A DNA stretch of 64,000 nt. Origin: Pipra filicauda (taxonomy: Eukaryota; Chordata; Aves; Passeriformes; Pipridae). Within the stretch, counting starts at the first letter, position 1. Every line of letters starts with the position of its first letter. The stretch lies in contig NW_024104418.1 in assembly GCF_003945595.2 (NCBI RefSeq), positions 426,193 through 490,192 of the forward strand, written 5' to 3'. A model generated the notes under the pieces. That model had not been told where the DNA came from. It worked only from the letters and a program-made list of their open reading frames with translations, and made no database searches. Positions 50,036 to 60,521 of this stretch are shown piece by piece. Made by a program: the position numbers and the translations under genes.

Positions 50036-50361
50036 AACATGAAGCTGAACATGAGCCAGCAGTGTACCCAGGTGGCCAAGAAGGCCAATGGCATCCTGGC
50101 CTGGATCAGGAACACTGTGGCCAAGAGGTCCAAGGAAGTGATTCTTCCCCTGTACTCGGCACTGGTGAGGCCACACCTGGAGTCCTGTGTCCAGTTCTGG
50201 GCCCCTCAGTTCAGGAAGGATATTGAGGTCCTGGAGCAGGTCCAGAGGAGGGCAACTAGGCTGGTGAAGGGACTCAAGCACAAGTCCTATGAGGAGAGGT
50301 TGAGGGAGCTGGGGCTGTTCAGCCTGGAGAAGAGGAGGCTCAGGGGAGACCTCATCACTAT
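50036..50361 (+). mobile_element. CR1 LINE, 5' half, split by LTR insertion
   Basis: GAAGCTGAACATGAGCCAGC opens a 5'-truncated CR1 on the plus strand. It is coding-like for the ORF2 C-terminal region and closely similar to the minus-strand copy at 40536-41093. The CR1 reading stops in ...GACCTCATCACT at the LTR and resumes at 51360 with ACTCTCTACAACTCCC. Confidence 0.95.
50357..50361. repeat. Left target duplication of LTR in CR1
   Basis: ACTAT here pairs with ACTCT at 51360-51364. The uninterrupted CR1 at 40.5 kb shows the original target as CATCACTCTCTACAAC. Confidence 0.85.
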
Positions 50362-51359
50362 TGTGGCAGTTTGAGCCAATGAGAAATCTAAAATCCAATT
50401 TCCAGGCTTACCGCACCCCTTTCCACAATTTATCTCAACTCCAAAGAGAAAAGTTTCAGGCCAGAGGCTTCTATAGGGGAAGGGGGAAGTATTTACATTT
50501 ATTTTACACAAATAAATACTATACAAGCTAAAAGCAACTATATATATATATTATATTTCTATCAGTCCCTTCAAAGCTTCTCCTTTTAACTTTAGTCCAA
50601 GAAAAGCCTTTCAAGGCTGATAGGTAACCGGTCTCTCTCTCATGGGAGTGTTCGGGGCCTCTGAATACTCCCTACCAACATCCAGCTGTTTGCTGTAGTC
50701 TTTTCTCCTCATGAAGTCCAAGATAGCTCCGAGACTGTCCTCCTTGGTCCTGTGTCATTTCTGCTGTGTGATCTCTCTCTCTCAGTCTCATACCTCAGTT
50801 TGTAGACTGCTGTAGTTCAGTTACCTTATGAACGAACGTACGCATCCTCCAAGTCAATTTTCGGCTGCCCCTGGTCAAACCTCGGCAGGGCAACTCCCGA
50901 ACCTCTCTCTCGTGGCCCGTCTCCAATTTTGCCTGGGATTCCTTTCCCTGGCTCCGAGCTGTTTTGTTATAAGCCTGTCCACTTGTCTCTGCCTCAATGC
51001 TAAGCCTTACATCCACTCCCACTAAACAGCAAGAGGGAAAAACAGCCCCCTTCTGCAACCTGGATGCAAAGTGGGGGGAAGAAGAGGGCCTGGCCACAAG
51101 GCCTGCCTCTCTCTCTCTCTCCCACTTCTCCTCGCCAGAGGGGGGGAAGAAGGAGCCCAGCCACCCCCTGGCCTTCTACACCTACACACAGCAGACACCA
51201 ACAGAAAAACTGCCAACAGCTTCCGATGGCTGTGTGTATATGATTTTGAGCAGAAGCAAACAAGACGACTGGTGATTGGCTCTCCAGGGAACACTGCCCT
51301 GGTACCCAATCACCTCTGAGCCCCCGACTCCCGGGGGGGGCCAATCTTAACCCATGACA
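50362..51359. mobile_element. Solo LTR (998 bp) nested in CR1
   Basis: The block starts TGTGGCAGTTTGAGCC and ends CTTAACCCATGACA, with the TG/CA ends of an LTR. A 5-bp target duplication (ACTAT/ACTCT) lies inside the CR1. Orientation is unclear. AATAAA-type signals occur on both strands near 50500-50520 and a TTATAA element lies near 50966. The 3' phrase CATGACA resembles the 3' end of the LTR at 48998, which would favour plus. The right half (50830-51350) is GC-rich, with several overlapping ORFs on both strands (65-148 codons) that have no retroviral domain. I see no gag or pol, so it is a solo LTR. Confidence 0.85.
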
Positions 51360-51611
51360 ACTCTCTACAACTCCCTGAAAGGAGGTTGTAGCCAGGTGGG
51401 GCTTGGTCTCTTTTCCCAGGCAACCATCAGCAAGACAAGAGGGCATGGTCTCAAGTTGTACCAGGGGAGGTTTATGTTAGATATTAGAAAGAATTTCTTT
51501 CCAGAGAGGGTAATCAGGCATTGGAATGGGCTGCCCAGGGAAGTGATGGATTCTCTGTCCTCGGAGGTTTTTAAGAAGAGACTGGATGTGGCACTTAGTG
51601 CCATGGTCTAG
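51354..51611 (+). pseudogene. CR1 ORF2 extreme C-terminus, downstream of LTR
   Basis: 85 codons beginning in the last bases of the [56 protein letters not shown] and VFKKRLDVALSAMV, ending at the natural CR1 ORF2 stop. Together with 50033-50374 it shows the CR1 frame was open in this region before the insertion. Confidence 0.9.
51360..51364. repeat. Right target duplication of LTR in CR1
   Basis: ACTCT, partner of 50357-50361 with one mismatch. Confidence 0.85.
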
Positions 51612-51706
51612 CAACCGCTGCGATAGTGGATCAAGGGTTGGACTTGATGATCTCGAAGGTCCTTTCCAACCCAGCTGATTCTATGATTCTATGATTCTAT
51701 ATCACT
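51360..51706 (+). mobile_element. CR1 LINE, 3' half with octamer tail
   Basis: This continues the CR1 after the LTR: CTCTACAACTCCCTGAAAGG, GATATTAGAAAGAATTTC, GCATTGGAATGGGCTGCCCA, GGATCAAGGGTTGGACTTGA and then ATTCTATG units up to 51706. The same subfamily as 19140-19238 and 40460-42775. Confidence 0.95.
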
Positions 51707-54700
51707 TTATTTAAGCAACAACTTTAATCTCACTTACTCTTCACTACAATTTCTTTAAAACTTATAATTAAGCATATAGTGTAACAGTTGGAAGTTCTCC
51801 TAATTTATTAACAGACCATACTTTCTCTTTTCTAATCCGTTCTCTAAATGACTGAAAAGATCTGAAAGTGGCAGTCTCCAAGTGTTCTAGATAAATTAAT
51901 ATTCACAAACTTGATAACACGGTCTCATTAGAAACTATATTTGTCAGAATTCATACTTTATGTATAGTTATCTCTATCAGATCCATAACTTGCTTGCTCA
52001 ACAATTTATTTGAAAATGTAATGAATAAATAAGACTTCTCAAAAGCTTCTGAAAACTGATTGAGGAATAGAGGAATATATAATTGTTAAAAATCATTGTA
52101 TATTGTTGTTCAAAATTAGAAACAACTCCCCATGGAAAAGACAGTTTTTCAGCTAGGTTGCAAACACACGATACTTGCTTCCCAGATTATCATTATATCT
52201 ACAGTTCTGGTTTGTTTGGATTTTGGTTTGGGGTTTTTTGGTTTTTTTTGCTTTCTCTCTCTAGTCTTTCCATTTGCTGATTGGTCACATTAGAAATAGC
52301 ATATAATAGTACCTGATGTTCAACTGGTTTAAATTTGAATTTCCATAGTATGAGTTTTGTGAACATCTACCATTTTTTGTAGGTTTAACAGAGGAAAGAG
52401 AAGGGAGATTTTTTCTTGTTTTGTTTAATTTTTTAATACTGTCTTTAAAGCAGTTTATACAACACGATTATCTAAGGCTTAAATAAATTAACTAATTTAA
52501 AAAGTCAAAGGAGTCAGAAGTAAAATTTTTTTTGTCAGCTCCTTTTTCTCTTGTTTTATCTGTGAGCCCTACTGAGGCATATTTAAAAAAAGCAATCATA
52601 AGACTGATGCTATAGTTTATTTGTCCCAGTAAATAAGAAAATGAAAATTGAGACCAAGTTGCCATCCCTGGATGGAAGACAAGAAATAAAAAAAATTTAA
52701 ATGGTTGTTAAATAAAATTTATCCACACAATGAGGATGTATAACTTTTTTAAGATGAATAGTTTAAATTGATCATTTTTTTTCCTAGAATTTGAGCATTC
52801 AGAATAGTTTTAAAAAATTACAAGTTTCATTTCAAGGTTAGGAGCAGTGTATATGCATTCTAAAATGAAAATAAGAACATAGATGTTGATTTAAATGAGA
52901 AAAGTGAGTGCAAAACACAATGAAATATAATTTACCGAATAAGGACATAATCAGCTGCCTCTCAAAATTAGGGATAGAGGGGAAACATCAGCAAGACAAT
53001 GATTGGATAAGACATAGCATTTCTGTCATGCATGGGAGTTGACTGGACCAACAGGGAAGATTTAGCAAGAAAGAATATCTGTAAACCTGAAGGCTAAAGA
53101 GAGAGAACTGGAGCACTACAGGAAATTCTAAAAGGATATATAATCAAATGATCATTAATGCAGTTCTTGTACATGGTGAATAATATGCCTTTACTCAGTG
53201 ATAATTTATTACAGGTAAACCTCTCAAAAAAGGCTTTAATTGCTCATGCTCAAAATTAGAGCATGAGCTACAGCTTTCATCTCTCAGACATTACCACTCA
53301 GACATCTCTCAGACATTTACCATTATTTGGGCAAAATAATTTCTATTGCCTCTTTAATACGTATACATGTATAAATTCATAGCTGGCTTCTTGCAAGCCA
53401 GACGTCTGTGAAGAGGTATAACCATCTTCCTAAAGATCACATCCACAGCAACAGTTATCTTAGAAAGATTACTATTTATCCTGCTTTTTATGCATTAATT
53501 TTTATGATCATATCAGTTTGATACATTGAAATTTAGAGTAAAAATAATTCAAAATTATGTCATGGCACTTATTGAAGTACTAAGTGAAACTGGACTGTTG
53601 GATTAAACACTACACAATATCATTATCACACAATGAGGGAAAAAAGGTCCGACACCTAAATGAAAATCAGAGGAGTAACTGACACAGTAGATGTTTATGG
53701 ATAACTTAGACCAATTAAACACATAAGCCGACCTTCCCAAATGGAGTTGTAAGACATGGAAATGGAAAAGAGATTAATTATAAGAGACTGCGAGATAGAA
53801 GAAAATAATCTAAAAGATTTGCCATATTTTGCTTGTTTCTCTTTCAGTGAAGTATTTCTTTGCTGTGTTGTTTCAGATTTTGACACTAGATTTCTTTGAA
53901 AAAACAAATCTGAAATTTTACTGTAAGGTATATAATATTTATAGAAACAAACTGTCTACATTTTTTTACAATAGCAGCTAAGCTCGCTTTCTTTCAATTT
54001 CTTCTTTTTATCTCTCTCTCTCTTTTTTTTTTTCCCCTTCAATATAAGAATACTTTTTTCCCTCTCTTTCTGGAGAGGTTGGAGAGACAGGTCCCAGCAC
54101 ATCTGAAGAAATGCAACCTGGAATCTAACTAAATTGACTAGTGCAGTGTTATACTGTTGTCAGTTTGTTTTTATCAGAAGTAGCTATAAGAATGTGGGTT
54201 AAATGTGTTTGCAAGAGAGACAAGAAGTTGGCCAAAAAAGAAAATGGAAAACAAACAAAATTATGTATAAACTTTGAGGATTCTTGGAAGAAAGGATGTT
54301 CATTATAGGACTATTAGAAACTTTTTTCAGTTGATTAGATAATTTGTTTCACAAGTTTCCTTAAAAACATTTCATTTTGCAAAGAACGATCTTGAATGGC
54401 AAAAACATGTTACTAAGCAAATGATTAAGGCGAATGTTGGAAACCCTAAGCATTCAAAACATAAAAATAAATAGAAACACATTTGAAAAATTGTGACCTG
54501 TTTTGTTTTTTGGTTTTGATTTGATTTGATTTAGACCCTTCCTGAATTTTCAGGACCATTCCATTGTATTTACCATTTTTTTTTCCTCAGTACATCATAA
54601 GCTGTTATAATCTGTCTAGTCATTGTAAATTAATGTCAATATTTTCTCATGAACTTGGATATCCCCCAAACTTCAGTATTTGAAGATATATTAAGTATAA

Positions 54701-56758
54701 TAACATTGAAAGTACAAAACCAGTGAGTTTTGTCTTAGTTTCTGTAATGCTTCCTTTACATTTTCAAAATATTCTGAAATTAACAAACAATAAAAAGGTT
54801 ACATCATCACAGATTTGTGATGATGCTGTGTTCATGTTCTAATAGAACAATAATACACCATTTTCCCCAAAAATTAAGATCTCTGGTAGCTCATTTATCT
54901 CTTGCAGAAGCCCACACTGCACCCTCCAATGGAGCTAGAGTTGCTCATAGGTGTAAGGCTGTCAAAGTATTCATGAGAGGAGTTAACAGTCTGTAGACAC
55001 TATAAACCAAAGCAAGACCAAACTGAGACAGCTTGTGCCCACTTCCCACCAGTCAGACAGATTAAAATTCATGTTAAGATCCAAGCTTTCAAGAAACGGA
55101 ATAATTAAAAGAATATGACTATTTCAACTGGTTTCAGATCATACTTTTGATCAGAAAACACAAATTCAAAGGTCAATACAATATACAGGAGCACAGTATA
55201 AATGAACATTATCTAAAAAAAATAACATCCACTGAGTAAATTAAATGTTTTCAGGCTATAGTAGTGGAGGCAGAATAGTCTCATTGGGTCCAGAAAGATT
55301 CAACCTGCACCTTGTGAAAAACTGATCAGTCCAAGAGAAGGTACTTGTACACATTTTTCTGTGGAAGGTTTCCAAATGGTATATTCCATACCTTTTTTCC
55401 CCTGTTTAACTTCTTCCTGGAAAATTCAGAAGTTGACCACTCTTGCTACTGTGAAAGACACATGCTTTTCTTCCTTTCTTTTCTGCCTTATGATTTTGTA
55501 CTAAAAATCATATATATTTACTGATAATGCATATCTGCTTAGCCCAGAAGGGTTATTTCCCTGTCTGCAGATGTCCTGTCAAATTCAGTAGCCATGAAAA
55601 GATAACATTTAAAGCAATTTCAGCAACTCATGGCTATTTTCCTGAGGGATCTTATTGTCAAGTTTACAAATTTAAAATCAACAGAATCCTCAATCATTCT
55701 ATGCCTATTCTATTTTTGGTCCGTAGTTATCACTTAAATTTAACATTATTCAATACTTGTCTAAAATGACTGTGTTATCCAAATTTCCTCATTGTTCCTT
55801 ATAGGCAAAATTCTCCTTTAAGGCAACTGCAAGTTGCACCAACCTTCTTCTAAGAGTCAATGACATACATTTTCTGTATTCCCTGTCTCCCACAACTGAA
55901 TTCGCATTAGGATGACAAATAGTCTTCCTACTGTTTGAATACCTAACTCTTCCTCCCCATATTCTCAACAGCTACAAAATTAATCATTACACATTACATG
56001 ATAGAAGTTTGTGGGTTTTCATGTATAATCCAATATTATCTAAAATAAAGTAACTCTAAAGAACAATTTCCTTCCTTCCATAAAGAAAGGACCTTTACTT
56101 TCTGTATGCAAAGTATCATCAGCTGTGAATGGCAGAGTTGCTATCGTCGTGACACATTGTCTCTTTAAAATTATTTCCTAGTCTTAAGGAACTCAAAGAA
56201 CTTTTTATAACTTTTCAGTAACTTCAGTAACTTGTGTTGTTTATCAATTTCAGTGACGATTTGTATTGAAAAAAATACTTTAAAAATAAGATTAACAAAA
56301 TTACAGTAATATAAATCTGCTAATTATTTCCACTTTTGGATGCAGATTTTCTTCTGCTTATGTGATGTTCTGTTTATGTTCTGATATGCTATATATCTTG
56401 TTCCAGCTTTTGACTATTGTCTCTCATTTCGGAGGTTAGAAACACATGACTGTCTGAGGGTTTTCCAACTGCTTTAAATTTAGTTACTGGATTTCACATT
56501 TGAAAGTGAAAATTTGGTAGTCCTCTACTCATGGAGACATAAAGGGGTGAAAGAGAGAGAAGGGAGGAAAAAGATATTTCTCATAACCTTAATCAGATGA
56601 CCTTTCATTGAATTTTACATTTCAATGCATTATTGAACATTCTTTACAACTTAGTGAATTAACTCATTTTAGTCTAATGCGATAGAATAGGTGACAGGTT
56701 TTTTTTTCACCAGCATTTGTCCAACAGGTTGTGACTTAAATGGGGAATATTTTCAGTA
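51707..56758. other. Long repeat-poor unique stretch
   Basis: About 5 kb without a recognised transposon, exon or RNA gene. Small structures: a TG/T-rich tract at 52200-52250, a CT-rich and T-rich tract at 54010-54040, a TTGAT repeat near 54516-54532, and an inverted repeat with short direct repeats at 53242-53320. Confidence 0.55.
53242..53268. repeat. Perfect 9-bp inverted repeat (hairpin)
   Basis: GCTCATGCT (53242-53250) and AGCATGAGC (53260-53268) are perfect reverse complements with a 9-nt loop. Just downstream CTCAGACAT occurs three times (near 53282, 53297 and 53308). No function is implied. Confidence 0.85.
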
Positions 56759-56773
56759 GATTTTATAATTATT

Positions 56774-57433
56774 ATGATTGTTGTCAGACAACTGCTAGAG
56801 AAGTGCAGGGAACAGAACAAAGGTCTCTATGTAACCTTTGTTGATCTCACCAAGGCGTTCGATACTGTGAGCAGAAAAGGCCTATGGCAGATTTTGGAAT
56901 GCTTAGGTTGTCCCTCCAAGTTCCTTAAAATGATCATCTCACTCCATGAGGATCAGCACGGCCAAGTCAGATATGGCGACGCACTTTCTGAGCCCTTTCT
57001 AATTACCAACAGTGTAAAACAAGGCTGCGTTCTTGCACCAACCCTATTCACAATCTTTTTCAGCATGATGCTCCAAAGGGCCACAGCAGATCTCGATGAA
57101 GAAGATGGTATCTACATTCGATATCGTACTGATGGAAGCCTTTTCAACCTAAGGCAACTGAAGGCCCACACTAAGACCTTAAATCATCTTGTCCGGGAGC
57201 TGCTCTATGCTGATGACGTCGCCCTTGTGGCCCACACAGAAGCAGCTCTGCAGCGTTTAACATCCTGCTTTGCAGACGCTGCTGAGCTCTTTGGGCTGGA
57301 AGTCAGTTTGAAGAAGACTGAAGTTCTCTATCAACCCACACCTCAGGAAGTCTTCCATCATCCCCATATCACCATTGGCGAATCAGAGCTCAAATCAGTC
57401 CAGCAGTCTAATTACCTAGGTAGCCTCAGATGA
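56774..57433 (+). pseudogene. RTE-like LINE reverse transcriptase, broken
   Basis: A 219-codon open piece of a non-LTR reverse transcriptase. RT motifs are in order: the region leading to motif A with RQLLEKCREQNKGLYVTFVD (residues 5-24) and then LTKAFDTVSRKGLWQIL, where FVD and AFD give the motif-A aspartate; motif B with NSVKQGCVLAPTLF (about residues 78-91); motif C with LLYADDVALV (about residues 143-152), keeping both catalytic aspartates; and the downstream KKTEVLYQPTP segment. In an active element this enzyme copies the element RNA at a nicked target. The N-terminal AP-type endonuclease is absent and the frame breaks at about 57420. The frame is otherwise open through the whole catalytic core, which suggests modest age. 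The assignment to RTE is by recalled motif similarity. Confidence 0.88.
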
Positions 57434-57521
57434 TAAGATTGACGGAGAGATAGACAACAGGTTAGCAAAGGCATATAGTGCTTTTGGAAAGCTTCATAAA
57501 AGAGTTTGGCATAATAAACAC

Positions 57522-58022
57522 TTGAAGAAAAGTACCAAGATCAGTGTTTACAGAGCCATTGTGCTGTCTACTCTTTTATATGGGTCTGAATCACAGGTCA
57601 TCTACCGCCACCACCTGCGTCTCCTAGAACGCTTCCATCAACGCTGTCTCTGCACAATCCTAAACATCCACTGGTCAGATTATGTGACCAATACATCTGT
57701 TCTAGAACAAACAGCAGTTATAAGTATTGAGGCCGTGCTGCTGAGAACACAGCCACGTTGGGCAGGGCATGTCTCAAGGATGAAGGACCACCGCCTCCCT
57801 AAGATCTTGCTTTATGGTGAACTTGCCATCGGCTGCCGCATGAGAAGAGCCCTGAAGAGAAGATACAAGGACTCCCTGAAACAACATCTCAGCCTTGGCC
57901 ATATTGACCACCATAACTGGTCTACTCTGGCCTCCGATCAGGAGGTCTGGAGACACACCATCTATAACGCTGCTGATGCTTTTGAGAAAGCACGTAGGAT
58001 CACTCTTGAGGAGAAAAGGTAA
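57522..58022 (+). pseudogene. RTE-like LINE polymerase C-terminal piece
   Basis: A 166-codon piece in the next frame continues the same protein: KKSTKISVYRAIVLSTLLYG, HHLRLLERFHQRCLCTILNI, HWSDYVTNTSVLEQT, RWAGHVSRMKDHRLPK, RRYKDSLKQHLSLGHID, and RITLEEKR, stopping at a nonsense codon. The frame is actually open from about 57423 (ASDDKIDGEID), upstream of the first methionine. Beyond the stop the zinc-finger coding continues with ESFCCAFCNQTCL, then loses about nine bases. It is homologous to 46804-47376. Confidence 0.88.
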
Positions 58023-58211
58023 TGCAGAAAAAATTGTACCTTGCAGAATATATCACCTAAGGAGTCTTTCTGTTGTGCCTTTTGCAACCAGACGTGCCTA
58101 TTGGCCTCTTTAGCCACCAGCGCGCTTGTAACAAACATAGGTAGAGCCTTCCCCAAATCTTTGTTCGCAAAGCCTAGCCATGATAATGATGATGATGATG
58201 ATTTATAAAAT

Positions 58212-60121
58212 AGTCACAGCTTCTGTTGGCAAATCTGTTAAAATTGGTGTAATTACTACTTTTGATTACACCTGTCCATTAGTGTTTGAAGCACCTCTTC
58301 ATGACATACCATTTCTGTATTGAATTTAAAGATATTATTTATGCAGTTAGCTTCACATTTTTCTTTGAAAAAATGAGGCCATAATTTTATTATAGCTTTA
58401 TTATTATTGATTTACTGCACTTCGTTTTGTTGCTGGGAATTTTGCTGAAGAGTTTCTTTCCCGTATTTTAGAGGAAAATGTCGAGATATATATATAAACA
58501 TGAAAAATCACTGAAATCTATCCAGGTCATTTTTCCCCAGCAGACACCTATTAAAGTACTGATGAAGATGGACGGATGAATCCTTACATACAAAGGTCTC
58601 ATGGTTCTGAGGGGAGAGATTGAGTGTAGTGGCAAAAGTTCATTTCAAGATACTATAAACAGAATCAACAGGAATTTTTCAAAATATGAGGTGATGAAGT
58701 TCGACACACATGTCGGGCTTTATATTAACCTTTCTGCATCTCTAGACATTAAGGAATTCTCTAAATGCTGTACATAACACAGAAGTATAGAAAAAAGAAC
58801 CCCAGAACAGTTATTTAAAAGTATAGTATTTCACTTTAGGATAACTAATGTCTCTCCAAGGCAGAAATTACAGGGACTGTAAAGACTAGAAGAGCAGTAC
58901 CTCCCACTTGCAGATCAGTTCGATTGCAAACTAAAATAATATAAGCTGAAATTTTATTATACACAACAGATCTATTTTAGCAATGGCCACTCAAGCTTCC
59001 TCTCTTGTACTTCCATTCAGCAATTTCCATGATTCTGCATGATGGGAAAAAAGTAATATTAAAAAATTATTAGTTCATTATTTGGGCAATTGTGAGATAA
59101 ACCTTCTGCATTCTAGATTATTTTTAGTTTCTTCTTACAGCTAGAGGGTCTTGTTGATTGATTATCCTGTTGCTCTGGACTATGGCAAGTCTATTTCTTT
59201 CAGTCCACGGCAATCCATTACAGGTCCTGAAAAAAAGTGTAAGCTTGTACATCCATCCTATGGGAGTGATGATATTTTGTAAGCTCATGACACTAAATAT
59301 GGCAGGATTTTGTTCTAATATTGTCTTGAACGTCCAAGAGCATTTAAATGGGCAGAACAGATCAGATACAATACAGTTTTCCTTACTGGTATATGTTGCT
59401 AAATAAAATGTTATTGATATGACAGATTACCCATCTTCATAAATTGTATACAGCTTTATTTGATGTTTGGGACTCATACATTCCGGGAATGACTGATGTT
59501 GACTTGTCTGTAGAATTACTGTATAAATGATAAAGACATTTTACAGATGTAGAAAAAGCACTCAACTTTTAATCTCCTTTATAATTATAAATGCTGTTGA
59601 GAAACATTTCATAAGCTCTCTCAGTTTAAACATTGATCTGACATTTAATATTTCCAGCTTTTATCATTCCTGGTTTATTTATTTTATCCATTTATCTTTC
59701 ATTTTTATGAAATTGACTATTTTTTCATTGGGCAAAAAGATGCAGGAGAAAATCAATCATTTCTCAATGTATATGATGCCCTGGGCATAACATCATCCTA
59801 CTGGGAATACTTTACAGATATAAGCTACACTTGTTCTTACTTTATTTACAGGACAATGAACTTCCACGTCATATGTATTTATTTACTGATTTTAGTGTCC
59901 ATAAAAATTATTTATGGTATAAAAAGTTCAAAGTTCTCAGTCACATATTTAGAAATGGAATACAAGTGTAATAGCTTCCATTAAATGCATAAGGAAAAGA
60001 AAGTATAAAGCATCCAGTTCTCTAGTCACATATCCTTGTCCTCAGGATAGTCTGGGTAGAATATTGTCATGAATGGGTGATTTAGATCACTTAAAGATTC
60101 ACTGTCAAAAGCATGAGCAAA
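58212..60121. other. Unique AT-rich DNA
   Basis: No gene or repeat recognised. ORFs at 59158-59406 and 59527-59790 (82 and 87 codons) have no domain. Confidence 0.5.
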
Positions 60122-60521
60122 TGTAGAGCAGGGTAAGGGTATGAGGAGTCCTTCCTCTGAAGAGGAAGGAGCAGCAGAGACAACATGCAATGAACTGACT
60201 ACAGACCACATTTTCCATCGCCTGGTGTAGAGGAGGAAGAGAATTCAGGAGTGAAGTTGAGCCCAGTAAGAAGGGGAGAAGGGTGTTTTAAGATTTGAGT
60301 TTTATTTTCTTATTATTCTACTCTGATTTTTATCAGTAATAAACTAGTTTCCCCAATTAGAGTCTGTTTTGCCTGTGATAGTAATTGCTGAGTGATTTCT
60401 CCCCATCCTTATCTCAACCCTTTAGCGTTTTGTTATATTTTTTTCTCCTCTATCCAGCTGAGGAGGGGATTGATAGAGCAGCCTGGATGGGCACCTGGCC
60501 AGCTATGGTCAACCCACCACA
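60122..60521 (+). mobile_element. 3' part of the large LTR family seen at 37566-38665
   Basis: GAAGGAGCAGCAGAGACAAC, TTTTATTTTCTTATTATTC, CAGTAATAAACTAGTTTCCC, CTGTTTTGCCTGTGATAGTA and GTCAACCCACCACA follow the same order as 38230-38665. The 5' two thirds, including the 45-bp tandem units, are missing. AATAAACT near 60335 is a candidate polyadenylation signal. The 5' edge is approximate. Confidence 0.85.

Larger units (their letters stand above)
50033..50374 (+). pseudogene. CR1 ORF2 C-terminal piece, upstream of LTR
   Basis: 113 codons: [59 protein letters not shown] and LRGDLIT. The last few codons already belong to the inserted LTR. The frame is undamaged up to the insertion, so this CR1 was fairly fresh when the LTR landed. 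It is now interrupted by about 1 kb. Confidence 0.9.
56774..58199 (+). mobile_element. RTE-like (AviRTE-like) LINE, longest copy, copy 3
   Basis: A 5'-truncated non-LTR retrotransposon of about 1.4 kb that encodes the reverse transcriptase (56774-57433), the connecting region and the C-terminal domain (57522-58022). It ends at 58199 with GCCATGATAATGATGATG, a short ATG-repeat tail typical of RTE-like 3' ends. The endonuclease part is missing. Damage includes a frame change near 57420, a CAA-to-TAA nonsense change at 58020 (copy 2 reads CAA) and a small deletion in the zinc finger. A possible decayed target duplication is GATTTTATAATT (56759-56770) against GATTTATAAAAT (58200-58211). It clearly differs from CR1 in all motifs. 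Confidence 0.88.

Noticed and set aside
50006..50398. 130-codon minus-strand ORF, and similar ORFs at 40626-40988 and 41841-42215 plus
   Set aside because: These are antisense readings of CR1 ORF2, proline- and leucine-rich because of CR1 GC content.
51000..51446. 148-codon minus-strand ORF over the nested LTR and CR1
   Set aside because: It crosses the LTR/CR1 junction and reads antisense to the CR1 at its beginning, so it cannot be an old gene. No domain is seen.
58180..58200. ATG repeat as an independent microsatellite
   Set aside because: It is the natural 3' tail of the RTE-like LINE. A similar ATG-rich end occurs in the other two copies.
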